Positions 1 to 8,553 of a stretch of 64,000 nt of DNA are shown here, piece by piece. The translations under genes were made by a program, and so were the position numbers. The DNA is from AP-15 sp963812675 (GTDB lineage Bacteria; Pseudomonadota; Alphaproteobacteria; ATCC43930; CGMCC-115725), in assembly GCA_963812675.1 (NCBI GenBank), contig CAWEWR010000001.1, positions 1-64,000 on the forward strand, written 5' to 3'. The notes under the pieces are model-generated. The model did not search any database and was not told where the DNA came from. It worked only from the letters and a program-made list of their open reading frames with translations. Numbering within the stretch: position 1 is the stretch's first letter; every line of letters begins with the position of its first letter.

Positions 1-229
1 CCAGCGCGACATCGAGGCCGCCGAAATTCGCCAGGTCGGGCGCATCGGGGCGGTACGGCAAGTCCAGAAACGTAGAGACACCGGCAAACGGCATCGCGCG
101 CCTGTAATTGGCGCCGAATACCAACGACAACGCTTTTCTGAACTCGACCGGCCCGACTTCAGTTTCCTTCGCGCCTACATATTTGGCCCGCAATGCCTCC
201 AGTTTTGCTTTGTCGAACATCGGCGTCAT
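1..229 (-). CDS. Agmatinase/arginase-family ureohydrolase, N-terminal part (cut by window edge)
   Basis: Reading leftward from an ATG at 229, the 76 visible residues begin MTPMFDKAKLEALRAKY and include FAGVSTFLDLPYRPD followed by FGGLDVAL. This is the N-terminal layout of the agmatinase branch of ureohydrolases, where a conserved FAGxxTF...LPY stretch precedes the first core beta strand. The family uses two Mn ions to hydrolyse guanidino groups, but the metal ligands lie outside the window, so the substrate (agmatine, guanidinobutyrate, another guanidino acid) cannot be told. It starts 4 bases after the stop of the ThDP enzyme gene and is probably co-transcribed with it. Confidence 0.7.
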   Translation of the reverse strand, partial: MTPMFDKAKLEALRAKYVGAKETEVGPVEFRKALSLVFGANYRRAMPFAGVSTFLDLPYRPDAPDLANFGGLDVAL

Positions 230-232
230 CAG

Positions 233-1867
233 CTAGCGGCCGCCGCGCACGCGCGGCAGGACCAGATGCTTCCATGGATCGGGCATTTCGCCGACCGCGA
301 CCTCGATCAGGGTCGTGCCGCGCCGCTTCAGCGCCGCCGCCAGCTCGCGGCGCAGGCCGTCGGGAGTCGTCGTGCGGACCCCGGCGACTCCGAAGCTTTC
401 GGCCATTTTCGGGAATTGCGGGTTGTGCAGATCGACGCCGATCAGCCGGTTGCCATAATCCTCCTTCTGCATGCGCCGGACATTGCCGTAGGCACCATCG
501 GCGAAGACGATCGCGACGATGTCGATGCCGTGTTTCACCGCAGTGGAGAGTTCCTGCACGTTGTACATGAACCCGCCATCGCCTGAGACCGAGACCACCG
601 GAAGATCGGGTCGTCCCACTTTGGCGCCGAGCGCGGTCGCAAAGCCGAAGCCGAGCGTGCCCTGATAGCCGCTGTGGATGTAACTGTGCGGGTGGTACAC
701 CGGGAACGCCACACGCCCGACATAGGCGACCTGCGTCAAATCCTCGACATAAATACCGTCGTCGGGCAGCTCGGCGCGAATCGCCTGCAAATATTCGCAT
801 TGCGGGCCCAGATTGTCTGCCAGCCTGGCGAGGGAGCGGGATTTCAGCGCGTCGAGCTCCTCCTTGCGTGACTGCCGCCGCGGATTGCGCCGCTCGAGCA
901 CATTGTGAAGCGCAGCAAGCGCCGCCTTGGCGTCGGCGACGATACCGAGCGACGGCTTCAGGATGCGGGTGATCTCGGTTGGATCGATGTCGATGCGGAT
1001 CAGCTGCAGATCGCGGTCGATGCCCCAGCGCACTTGCGGTTGGTGCAGGCGGGTGCCCACCGCCAGCACGACGTCGGCCTCGCGCCACAGCTCGTGACCG
1101 GCGAGCGCCGATTGGGCAAGGTAGTGTCGGTCGCTGACAATGCCCTTGCCGCCGGTGTAGCTGACCACAGGCGCTTCGAGCATCTGGGCGATCGCGAGCA
1201 CCTCTTCGGCCGCCGCAACCGCGCCGCCGCCGACGAAGAGCAGCGGCTTCTTCGCGCCGGCCAGCAATGCCGCCGCTTTGTCGATCAGCTCTGCATCGGG
1301 CATCGTGCGGGCTGGCGGCTCCGCGGCGGCCGGCAGCGCGACCTCGGTCTCGAGCGCCATGACATCGAGCGGCATTTCGAGCGCGACTGGGCGCGGGCGG
1401 CCGTCGCGCAGCTGGCGGAACGCCTCGTTGACGAGTTGCCCGGCCTGGGTCGGATGACCGATCCTAGCGGCCCATTTGGTGAGCGTTCGCAATATTCCGA
1501 GCTGGTCGGGGATCTCGTGCAATAGGCCAAAGCCGCGCCCGATCAGGTCGGAGGGGATCTGACCGCTGATGCACAGGACCGGCGTGTTGGTGGCGTATGC
1601 GGTGGAGAGTGCCGCTGTGGTGTTGAGCAGCCCCGGTCCCGGCACTACGGCATAGGCGCCCACCTTGCCGCTCGACCGGGCATAGCCGTAGGCCATGTAG
1701 GCCGCGCCCTGCTCGTGCCGCGTGTGAATGACCCGGATCGCCTCGCCGGCGTCATAGAAGGCGACGAACAGCGCATCGTTCTGCACGCCGGGGAGCGCAA
1801 AGATCGTGTCGATCCCGTCGCGCCGCAGCATCTCGACCAGTGCGTTGCCCCCCGTCATCCTCGCCAT
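233..1867 (-). CDS. Thiamine-diphosphate enzyme of the acetolactate synthase-like family
   Basis: The 544-residue product has the three-domain layout of AHAS/benzoylformate decarboxylase-type enzymes. The N-terminal Pyr domain holds the ThDP-activating glutamate (E52 in HTRHEQGAAY), the central domain is Rossmann-like, and the C-terminal PP domain has the SGDGGF motif followed about 25 residues later by ADGAYGN for Mg-diphosphate binding. I start at MARMTGG because an AGGAGGAC Shine-Dalgarno lies just upstream; the longer open frame to 2281 runs through an intergenic repeat and the next gene. There is no adjacent ilvN-type regulatory subunit, so it is more likely a catabolic 2-oxoacid decarboxylase or carboligase than biosynthetic AHAS. 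The substrate is unknown. Confidence 0.85.
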   Translation of the reverse strand: MARMTGGNALVEMLRRDGIDTIFALPGVQNDALFVAFYDAGEAIRVIHTRHEQGAAYMAYGYARSSGKVGAYAVVPGPGLLNTTAALSTAYATNTPVLCISGQIPSDLIGRGFGLLHEIPDQLGILRTLTKWAARIGHPTQAGQLVNEAFRQLRDGRPRPVALEMPLDVMALETEVALPAAAEPPARTMPDAELIDKAAALLAGAKKPLLFVGGGAVAAAEEVLAIAQMLEAPVVSYTGGKGIVSDRHYLAQSALAGHELWREADVVLAVGTRLHQPQVRWGIDRDLQLIRIDIDPTEITRILKPSLGIVADAKAALAALHNVLERRNPRRQSRKEELDALKSRSLARLADNLGPQCEYLQAIRAELPDDGIYVEDLTQVAYVGRVAFPVYHPHSYIHSGYQGTLGFGFATALGAKVGRPDLPVVSVSGDGGFMYNVQELSTAVKHGIDIVAIVFADGAYGNVRRMQKEDYGNRLIGVDLHNPQFPKMAESFGVAGVRTTTPDGLRRELAAALKRRGTTLIEVAVGEMPDPWKHLVLPRVRGGR

Positions 1868-1891
1868 CGCGTCCTCCTGTAGTGTCCGGAT

Positions 1892-1979
1892 CACCCTCAC
1901 CCGCCTCGTTGCGCTCGGCACCCTCTCCTGCGGTGCGGGAGAGGGGGGACCAAGCCCGCAGGGCTTGGTGGGTGAGGGT
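1892..1979. repeat. GC-rich palindromic intergenic repeat, family R1 (copy 1)
   Basis: This 88-base element lies between the ThDP and MBL genes. It combines CACCCGCCTCGTTGCGCTCG, a CTCTCCTGCGGTGCGGGAGAG hairpin-like core and CCAAGCCCGCAGGGCTTGG, and ends GGTGAGGGT. The same modules recur at 26544-26679 and 54341-54410. It looks like a dispersed extragenic palindrome. Confidence 0.75.
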
Positions 1980-1989
1980 TGCCCGCGTG

Positions 1990-2865
1990 CTATTCGAACG
2001 CGTAGCTGTAAGCGGTGCCGTGACGCACGATCCGGCCGACCGTGGGCGCGGGGAAATGGGCCGGCAGCAGGCGGGTGCCGCGCTCGGCATGTTCCTCGAT
2101 CAGCCGGGTCCGCGTCTTGCGCGACAATTCCGGATCGGTGCAGGCGAGCGTCGACCATTCCGGCTTCAAGAGCTGCAGCGGATGGTGGATCACATCGCCC
2201 ATGAAAACACCCGTCTGGTCGCCCGAGCGGGCATGGATCACGACATTGCCCGGCGTGTGCCCTGGCGCGCTCTCGAACCACAGCCCGTCCTCGAGCGCAT
2301 AGTCATCATCGACCAGCACCGATTGTCCGGTGCGCACCACCGGCAGCACGCTGTCCTCGAAGGCGAGCCGATGGGGCGTGTCTTCGCCGTTCCGATGGAC
2401 CCCCTCCCAATGCGCAAACTCGCGGCGGGCCATGACATAGCGCGCATTGGGAAAGGTCGGGACCCAGCGTCCGTTTTCGAGCCGGGTGTTCCAGCCGACA
2501 TGGTCCCAGTGCAGGTGGGTGCACATCACATAGTCGACATCCTCGAGACCGACGCCGGCGCGGGCGAGATCGGCGACATAGGAGCTGCGCAGCCGATGGA
2601 ACTGCGGCCGGGTTGGACGCTCCTTCTCGTTGCCGAGGCAAGAATCGATCAGAATCGTATGATGCCCGGTCTTGACGATGAAGCTATGGAAACTGAAGAG
2701 GAGGTTCCCGGTTGACGAGTCGATCAGCCGCGGGCCGGGATGATCCGGGTTTGAACTCAAAACTTGCTTCTCGAAATCGGGAAAAAACGTCTCGGGGGCA
2801 ATAAAGTGCCCCTCATACTCGGCGATGCGATGAACCTCGAAATCCCCGATACGCGTGATCTGCAT
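1990..2865 (-). CDS. Metallo-beta-lactamase-fold hydrolase
   Basis: The 291-residue protein has the MBL metal-binding signature THLHWDHVG, with H117, H119, D121 and H122, followed by a later histidine in APGHTPGNVV and an aspartate in FMGDVIHHP. It resembles quorum-quenching lactonase/N-acyl-homoserine lactonase-like and general MBL-fold hydrolases. It has no signal peptide, so it is probably cytoplasmic. It lies upstream of the ThDP enzyme and agmatinase-like gene on the same strand, separated from them by the R1 repeat. The substrate cannot be inferred from sequence alone. Confidence 0.85.
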   Translation of the reverse strand: MQITRIGDFEVHRIAEYEGHFIAPETFFPDFEKQVLSSNPDHPGPRLIDSSTGNLLFSFHSFIVKTGHHTILIDSCLGNEKERPTRPQFHRLRSSYVADLARAGVGLEDVDYVMCTHLHWDHVGWNTRLENGRWVPTFPNARYVMARREFAHWEGVHRNGEDTPHRLAFEDSVLPVVRTGQSVLVDDDYALEDGLWFESAPGHTPGNVVIHARSGDQTGVFMGDVIHHPLQLLKPEWSTLACTDPELSRKTRTRLIEEHAERGTRLLPAHFPAPTVGRIVRHGTAYSYAFE

Positions 2866-2961
2866 CTTCCCCTCCGGACCTGTCGCCGGCGAGCCTACGC
2901 CGGCGCACCGCCCGGGTCGATAGGCAGACGAGCTCCGATTATGGGCCAGACCTGTCTCCGG

Positions 2962-3034
2962 TAGGCGCGAAAGGGAATCGAACCCCCGACCTCTCCTATG
3001 TGGTAGGAGCGCTCTGCCACTGAGCTACGCGCCT
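2962..3034 (-). tRNA. tRNA-like gene, anticodon loop ACCACAT (non-canonical; possibly tRNA-Val-CAC derived)
   Basis: The minus strand folds as a cloverleaf: acceptor AGGCGCG/CGCGCCT, D stem GCTC/GAGC, anticodon stem CTCCT/AGGAG and T loop TTCGATT. Three things are odd. Position 33 of the anticodon loop is C instead of the near-universal U. There is one extra base between T stem and acceptor, and the T stem GGGGG/CCCTT has two G-U pairs. The 3' end reads ACCG rather than ACCA, so CCA is not encoded. Loop bases 34-37 (CACA) match those of the neighbouring tRNA-Val(CAC), 19 bases upstream. It may be a diverged or decaying duplicate. Confidence 0.55.
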
Positions 3035-3053
3035 ATTGCGCCCGGTGAGGTCG

Positions 3054-3128
3054 TGGTGGGCGCGACAGGGATTGAACCTGTGACCCCACCCGTGTGAAGG
3101 GTGTGCTCTCCCGCTGAGCTACGCGCCC
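3054..3128 (-). tRNA. tRNA-Val (anticodon CAC)
   Basis: This is a canonical 75-base tRNA including an encoded CCA end: acceptor GGGCGCG/CGCGCCC, TA at positions 8-9, D arm GCTC AGCGGGA GAGC, anticodon arm CACCC TTCACAC GGGTG, five-base variable loop and T arm ACAGG TTCAATC CCTGT. Anticodon CAC reads the valine codon GUG. It lies directly upstream of the tRNA-like gene at 2962-3034 on the same strand, suggesting one transcript. Confidence 0.93.
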
Positions 3129-3191
3129 GTCCGGACATTTTAGCGGGTTGTGCCGTCGACATGTCAAGCAGATGGGGGTGGCGAGCAAGCG

Positions 3192-3860
3192 TCATGGAGT
3201 GAGGCCGAGGCGTTCGAGGGCATCCGGCAGTTCCGAGAAGCGGTCGAGCAGAGCGTCGGCCGACAATGTATCGGGGTCGACGCGGGCATAGCCGTAGCGC
3301 ATCAGCACGAGCGGCACGGAAGCGGCGCGAGCGGCTGCCGCGTCGTTCTCGTTGTCGCCGATCATTGCGCTCGCCGCGGGGCTGGCACCAAGTTCGGAGA
3401 TGACCCCCAAGAGGTGACCTGGATCGGGCTTCCTGACTGCAAACCGGTCGCCGCCGGCGATGCCGTCGAAGAAGGGCAGGAGACCCACACCCCGCAAAAC
3501 CGAGATCGTCGCGCGCTGCGGCTTGTTGGTGCAGATCGCGGCGCGGTACCCGCGATCACGCAGCGCCGTCAATGTCTCCGGCACGCCGGGATAAGGTCGC
3601 GTCAGCTGCGCGGCATTCGCCTCGTAGATTTCCAGAAAGCGCGGCAGCGCCGCGATCGCCTCGGACGGATGGGCGCCGCTGGCCGCGAGGGCGCGCACGA
3701 CCAGAGCCGGCACGCCGTCGCCGATCATTTGCTTCACCTGCGGCGGCGACAACAACCGGCGCCCGCGCTCGCGCAGCATTTGGTTAAGCGCGGAGTGCAG
3801 ATCCAGCACGCTGTCGACGAGCGTGCCATCGAGATCGAAGACCAGCAGAAATCCGGACAT
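3192..3860 (-). CDS. gph: HAD-family phosphatase, phosphoglycolate phosphatase-like
   Basis: The 222-residue protein has HAD motif I FDLDGTLVDS (nucleophile and acid/base Asp), motif II in AAICTNKP, and motifs III/IV in VRKPDP and MIGDNENDAAAARAA. The helical cap after motif I and the overall length match Gph, which removes phosphate from 2-phosphoglycolate in salvage metabolism. The related pyrophosphatase and beta-phosphoglucomutase subfamilies are alternatives. I start at MSGFLL; the longer in-frame start at 3899 would overlap the divergent muramidase gene. Confidence 0.82.
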   Translation of the reverse strand: MSGFLLVFDLDGTLVDSVLDLHSALNQMLRERGRRLLSPPQVKQMIGDGVPALVVRALAASGAHPSEAIAALPRFLEIYEANAAQLTRPYPGVPETLTALRDRGYRAAICTNKPQRATISVLRGVGLLPFFDGIAGGDRFAVRKPDPGHLLGVISELGASPAASAMIGDNENDAAAARAASVPLVLMRYGYARVDPDTLSADALLDRFSELPDALERLGLTP

Positions 3861-3919
3861 TGACGTACAATCTGCTTTGCTGAGCCATGAGCGCGGCAAC
3901 GGAGGACGGGGAGGATGGA

Positions 3920-4465
3920 ATGGCCGACATGTTCAACGCATGCCTCGCCTTCACTTTGCGTGAGGAGGGCGGATATGTCGATGATCCGGCCGATCCGGGC
4001 GGGGCGACCAATACGGGAATCACCTTGGCCACTTACCGCGAGTGGTCCGACGATCCGGCGTTCGGTCCCACCCAGGTCGAGGACATGACTGAGCGAACCG
4101 CTAGAGCGATTTATCGATCACTGTACTGGAACCCATTGCGGGCCGATGCTCTGCCGATCGGCGTCGACCTCAGCGTTTTCGATATGGGCGTCAACGCCGG
4201 CATCTGGCGATCGGCCCGACTGCTGCAGCGGGCGCTCGGCTTTACCGGAGAAGAGGTGGACGGCTGCATAGGCCCCGAGACCCTGGACGCCGCGGCGAAG
4301 TGCGATCCGTGCACTCTGGTCACCGATTTGGCCGAACGGCAGTCGGCATATTACAGGTCGCTGGCCGATTTCCCGATCTTCGGCACCGGCTGGCTCAACC
4401 GCACCGAGGCACGGCGCGTTGCAGCGCTCGCGATGATCTCGGGCGTGGAGGAACATACAGGCTGA
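3920..4465 (+). CDS. Glycoside hydrolase family 108-type muramidase (secretion activator-like)
   Basis: The N-terminus carries the GH108 hallmark EEGGYVDDPADPGGATN followed by GIT, where the Glu of EGGY is the predicted catalytic acid that cleaves peptidoglycan. The second half has FDMGVNAG and a GPETLDA helix typical of the peptidoglycan-binding tail. I start at MADMF because GGGGAGG is suitably spaced; an upstream ATG at 3887 is in frame. The frame closes at 4465, but removing one G near 4460 would extend it to a TAA at 4575-4577 with a helical tail containing RIASAMLGWISKGQH. A single-base indel is therefore likely. No signal peptide is visible. Confidence 0.8.
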   Translation: MADMFNACLAFTLREEGGYVDDPADPGGATNTGITLATYREWSDDPAFGPTQVEDMTERTARAIYRSLYWNPLRADALPIGVDLSVFDMGVNAGIWRSARLLQRALGFTGEEVDGCIGPETLDAAAKCDPCTLVTDLAERQSAYYRSLADFPIFGTGWLNRTEARRVAALAMISGVEEHTG

Positions 4466-4743
4466 CCCCGATGCGGAACTCGACGCGCCTTCCTTACGGC
4501 ACCGCCGCATTGCCTCGGCCATGCTGGGCTGGATTTCGAAGGGGCAGCACACCGCATCGACGATGCTGGCGACCTAAAGCAGAAGGCGGTCGCCGGTCGT
4601 CTTTGCCATGTGCCCGTGATTATGGACGGCGAGCCCGAGCCGGGTGGGTTGTTGCGGGAAATTTTCCCTGTTCGGCAAGGAAATTTGGCGCATCTCGGAC
4701 CCAAAAAAGGGACGGCGATGCCGCGACGGGCTCGCACGCAATT

Positions 4744-5787
4744 CTAGAGTGCCACCGGGTATTCGATGGGGGTCACGGTCCCCGCACTTCGCCAGGGGTT
4801 GTTGCCCAGATGCAGGATTTCGGCAATATCCATTGCCGACCAGTAGAGGGGCACGGCGCGGCCCTTGACCAATGGCATCGCGGCAAAATCGCAACCGAGC
4901 CAGGGCAGGAAGGGGTTGCGACGCCCATAGGCCCATATTTCGAGACGAACCGACGGACGCGCGCTGAGGCCGCGCGCGTGGAAGCCGACAGTGTCGGCCA
5001 CCACTAGCGTGTTTTGCGGCACCGCAAAGGTCTTCGGCTCGCCAAATCCGAGGCGGCGCACGGCCTCGGGCGTGATCCGCAAGGAGCCGCGGGAAGATTG
5101 GAAGTCGGCGGTGCGCGCCGCCGTAATGGACGCGCGGCGTTCCCAGCTGAGGCGCCGGCGCGTCGGCCGGTGCGAGCCCGGCACATAAGTGAAAGGCCCA
5201 TCCTCTTCGGCGACATCCGTCAAAAAAAACCAGGCCTTAACTGAGGGATGGAACGCGTCGGCGTGCAGCCGCGTCTGAGGGTCGGGCGGAGCCTTGCGCA
5301 CATGCGAGAAGATCGTCTGAATATAGACGAGCGGCTCGAGCATGTACGACCCGACATATCGCACGAGGCCGAGCCATTCCGGGCTTTCGATTAAGCCGCG
5401 CAAAGCCGGCAGACTGGCGAGGGTTCGGTGGTCGAGGGCGATGCGCCGGGTCATCGCGTCGCCCTGGAACTGATGCCGCGCTGGGCCGCGGAACGACAAG
5501 ACCTGTTCTTTAAGCGCCGTATAATCGGCTGCAGGCAGAAAGTCGGGTTTGAGAATGAAGCCGTCGTGCTCGAAAGCCGCGCGATCCTTTTCGCAAAGCA
5601 GTGCGGACAGTCTCCGGCGGCGCCATTCGGCCATCCGATGGGCCAGCCGCACGCGCGCGACATGCAGTCCGGCGCGATTGAGCGTCGGGCTGCCGATCAC
5701 CGGATTATCGCGGAACGATTTCGCGCCGGTTGCCAAAGCAGCGACGTGCCATGGCGCCAAGAGCCAGGAGAGCCGACCCAATCCCAT
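4744..5787 (-). CDS. Phytanoyl-CoA dioxygenase (PhyH) family protein
   Basis: The 347-residue protein contains FEHDGFILKPDFL near residues 72-84, the usual opening of PhyH-type Fe(II)/2-oxoglutarate dioxygenases. The HxD of the facial triad is H175-A-D177 in LHADAFHPS, and the distal histidine is H270 in DTVGFHARG with a nearby Arg for 2-oxoglutarate. GPFTYVPGSH is another family motif. The first 60 residues are basic and not part of the core. Family members hydroxylate diverse lipids and natural products; nothing nearby fixes the substrate. The gene stands alone between the muramidase and the broken dehydrogenase. Confidence 0.82.
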   Translation of the reverse strand: MGLGRLSWLLAPWHVAALATGAKSFRDNPVIGSPTLNRAGLHVARVRLAHRMAEWRRRRLSALLCEKDRAAFEHDGFILKPDFLPAADYTALKEQVLSFRGPARHQFQGDAMTRRIALDHRTLASLPALRGLIESPEWLGLVRYVGSYMLEPLVYIQTIFSHVRKAPPDPQTRLHADAFHPSVKAWFFLTDVAEEDGPFTYVPGSHRPTRRRLSWERRASITAARTADFQSSRGSLRITPEAVRRLGFGEPKTFAVPQNTLVVADTVGFHARGLSARPSVRLEIWAYGRRNPFLPWLGCDFAAMPLVKGRAVPLYWSAMDIAEILHLGNNPWRSAGTVTPIEYPVAL

Positions 5788-5816
5788 CCTAATTCTGTGA
5801 ACTCGCAGCCTGGCTT

Positions 5817-6808
5817 CTAGTCAAGGTGCAGGGATTTTAGCGCCTCGTAGACGGCGCGGTCGATCTCGATCCCGTCACGCAATGTCTGTTCTCGGCTGCG
5901 GAAACGCGCGCTCGCCCGGAATGCGGATTTCGTTGACGCCGGGCTGACGCGGGGTGGCCTTGATCCGATCGATCAGTGCGCTGAGTTGCTGTTTGAAGTC
6001 GTCGGGATCGATCAGCAAATCGGGTTTCAGCACGACGAACAGGTAGCCGTCGTCTTTGTCCGGATCGAGCGCCGAGCCGGCGAGCACGCCCAAGCGCCTG
6101 AACGATAAAGGCGAGGCCGAAGCCCTTATAGCCGCCGAACGGGAGTAGCGCGCCCGAGCCTCGCCATGGCCGGATCGCGCGTCGGCCGACCCTCGGCGTC
6201 GACCGCCACCCCCTCGGGAAGCAGCTGCCCGACCCGCGCGCGATAGGCCAGATCGGTGCCCATGAACGCCGACGTTCCCATGTCGAGGACCACCGGTCCG
6301 CGCGACGACGGCATGCCAAAGGCGATCGGGTTGGTGCCGAGCGCCGGCCGGGTGCCGCCGAACGGGGCGACGCTGCGCGCCGAGGCGGCCGTGTGAATGC
6401 CGACGAGGTCCGCCTTGGCGATCATCTCCATGTAATAGGCGCTGCGCCCGCTCATCCAGCTGTTGGTGACACCCACCACCGCAACCCCGCGGTCGGCTGC
6501 CTTGTCGATCGCTGCCCGGGCCGCATGGTACATGACCAGCATGCCGACATTGTTGCCGCCGTCGTAGAGCGTCGAGATCTCGGTCTCGCGCAGCACCTTC
6601 ATCGGATAGCGCGGCCGTTTGAAGCGCCGGTGCTCGGGGATGTTGAGGAGTTTCGCCAGCCCCGAATACTCGTAGCCACACAGCGCCGCATCGATCGCGT
6701 GATCGGCGATGATCCGCGCTTCCTCGGCGTCATAGCCGATGCCGCGCAGCGCGCGCTCGGAATGCTCGCGCGCTTCTGCGACGTCAGATGGATGCGATCA
6801 GACGACAC
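5817..6808 (-). pseudogene. Malate/L-lactate (Ldh/YlbC-type) NAD(P)-dependent dehydrogenase, frame broken at four or more points
   Basis: Joined across frames, the minus strand encodes a complete Ldh-family protein: an N-terminus with ARIIADHAIDAALCGYEYSG, then SGRSAYYMEMIAKADLVGIH, ALGTNPIAFGMPS, LLPFGGYKGFGLAFIVQALG, a C-terminal section with DDGYLFVVLKPDLL, and the tail REQTLRDGIEIDRAVYEALK ending at TAG 5817-5819. Single extra bases near 6780, 6150, 6090 and 5900 disrupt it. Conservation is high on both sides of each break, and the tail is intact, so this may be a functional gene with sequencing indels. The family reduces 2-oxoacids with NAD(P)H, for example malate, sulfolactate or ureidoglycolate. 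The likely start is GTG at 6808. Confidence 0.75.
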
Positions 6809-6855
6809 TCACGGACCCCCGACGATGGTTTTTGAGGTACGGACCCCGCCCCAAT

Positions 6856-6991
6856 TCCCTCTCCCCCGCCGGCCGGGGGGAGGGTTAGGGTGAGGGGGCC
6901 AGAGAGGTTGAGGTTTGTGGCGCCGCCCACCTCACCCTCCCGCCGCTGCGCGGCGGGCCCCTCCCTCTCCCCCCTGAAGGGCGGAGAGGGG
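6856..6991. repeat. GC-rich intergenic repeat, family R2 (copy 1)
   Basis: About 135 bases carry CTCCCCCGCCGGCCGGGGGGAG, GTGAGGGGG, CACCTCACCCTCCC and CTGAAGGGCGGAGAGGGG in order. The reverse complement of the same modules, in matching order, lies at 30793-30928. The element overlaps the last codons of the gcvPB open frame. Confidence 0.7.
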
Positions 6992-8553
6992 CTTATCTTC
7001 CCGCTCGCGCTGCACCGGCTCTGGGCGCCAGCGCAGCACCGGCTTGCGGGCGGCGGTGGTTTCGTCGAGGCGACGGCGCGGCGTATAGACCGGCGCAGCG
7101 CGGAAACGAGCCGTATCTCCCGACCGCGCGGCTGCGGCGAGCGCCTTGACGACAGCGATGAACTGGTCGAGCGAGGCCTTGCTTTCGGTCTCGGTCGGCT
7201 CGATCAGCATCGCCCCGTGCACGATCAGCGGGAAGTACATCGTCATCGGGTGATACCCCTCGTCGATCAGCGCCTTTGCGAAGTCGAGCGTCGTCACCCC
7301 GGTGTCCTTCAGAAAGCGGTCGTCAAACAGCACCTCGTGCATGCACGGACCGGGGAAGGACAGGCTGAGATCGTCGGCGAGCCGGGCGCGCACGTAGTTG
7401 GCGTTGAGCACCGCGTCCTCGGCGACCTGCCGCAGCCCGTCCGAGCCGTGGCTCATCATGTAGGCGAGCGCCCGCACGAACATGCCCATCTGCCCGTGAA
7501 ATCCCTTTAGCCGTCCGAGCGAATTCTCGGCCGGGCCGGTCTTGTGCTCGACCAATTCGAGGCCGTTCGGTCCGTGCACGATCCACGGCAATGGCGCGAA
7601 CGGGGCGAGGCTGGCGGTGAGGGCGACCGGCCCGCTTCCCGGCCCGCCGCCGCCATGCGGCGTGGAAAACGTCTTGTGCAGGTTGAGGTGCATGCAGTCG
7701 ATGCCGAGATCGGCCGGCCGCACGCGCCCGACGATCGCGTTGAAGTTCGCGCCGTCGCAGTAGAAGAACGCGCCTGCCCGATGCACCAGCTTCGGCGATC
7801 TCGATGATCTCGCGCTCGAACAGCCCGCAAGTGTTCGGGTTGGTCAGCATCAGCGCCGCGACATCGACGCCGAGCTTAGCCTCGAGCGCGGTGCGGTCGA
7901 CCCGCCCTGTCGCATCGGCGGGAATGGGATCGACGGTATAGCCGCACGCCGCGGCGGTCGCCGGGTTCGTGCCATGCGCGGATTCCGGAACCAGAACCCG
8001 GATCCGCCGGTCGCCGCGCGCCTCGAGCGCCGCACGGATGCGACATGATACCGCAGAGCTCGCCATGCGCGCCCGCCGCCGGGCTCAATGCGATCGCCGG
8101 CATACCGGTCAGTGTCTTGAGCCAATGCGCGAGCGTGTCGATCAATTGGAGTGCCCCGGGCACAGTGGAGACCGGCTGAAGCGGATGGATGTCGGCGAGG
8201 CCGGGCAGGCGCGCCAACTTTTCGTTGAGGCGCGGGTTGTGCTTCATCGTGCAGGAGCCGAGCGGGTAGAGCCCGCTGTCGATCGCGTAGTTCTTTTGCG
8301 ACAGGCGAGTGAAGTGGCGCACCACCTGCGGCTCGCTGAGCCCGGGGAGCCCGATGATGCCTTGCCGCTCGAGGCCCCCGAGGCGGTCGCGAAAGGTTAC
8401 CGGCTCGGGCAGATCGACGCCGCAATGCCCCGGCGAATCCTGCTCGAAGATCAGCGCCTCTTCGATCTGAAGCCCGCGATTGCCGGTAACGGTCTCGAAC
8501 GACGCCGAAGTGTCGGGTTCGTGAGCGCTGATTGCCCGGCTCCAATCATTCAT
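6932..8553 (-). CDS. gcvPB: Glycine dehydrogenase (aminomethyl-transferring) subunit 2, two frame breaks
   Basis: The C-terminal-half subunit of a split P protein decarboxylates glycine and loads aminomethyl on lipoyl-GcvH. It starts MNDWSRAI at 8553 and contains the conserved YPLGSCTMKHNPR, VPESAHGTNPATAAA, LMLTNPNTCGLFE, DGANFNAIVGRVRP and the PLP-lysine motif NLHKTFSTPHGGGGPGSGP. Frames change near 8050 and near 7790; the first looks like one extra base. Conservation resumes at once, so the breaks look like indel errors. The ATG overlaps the gcvPA stop by 4 bases. The end of the frame runs into repeat R2, so the native C-terminus (probably just after KPVLRWRPE) may be shorter than drawn. 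Confidence 0.88.

Noticed and set aside
1867..2281. N-terminal extension of the ThDP enzyme to 682 residues
   Set aside because: The extension reads through the R1 repeat and the 3' end of the MBL gene in another frame. A good Shine-Dalgarno sits at the internal ATG 1867.
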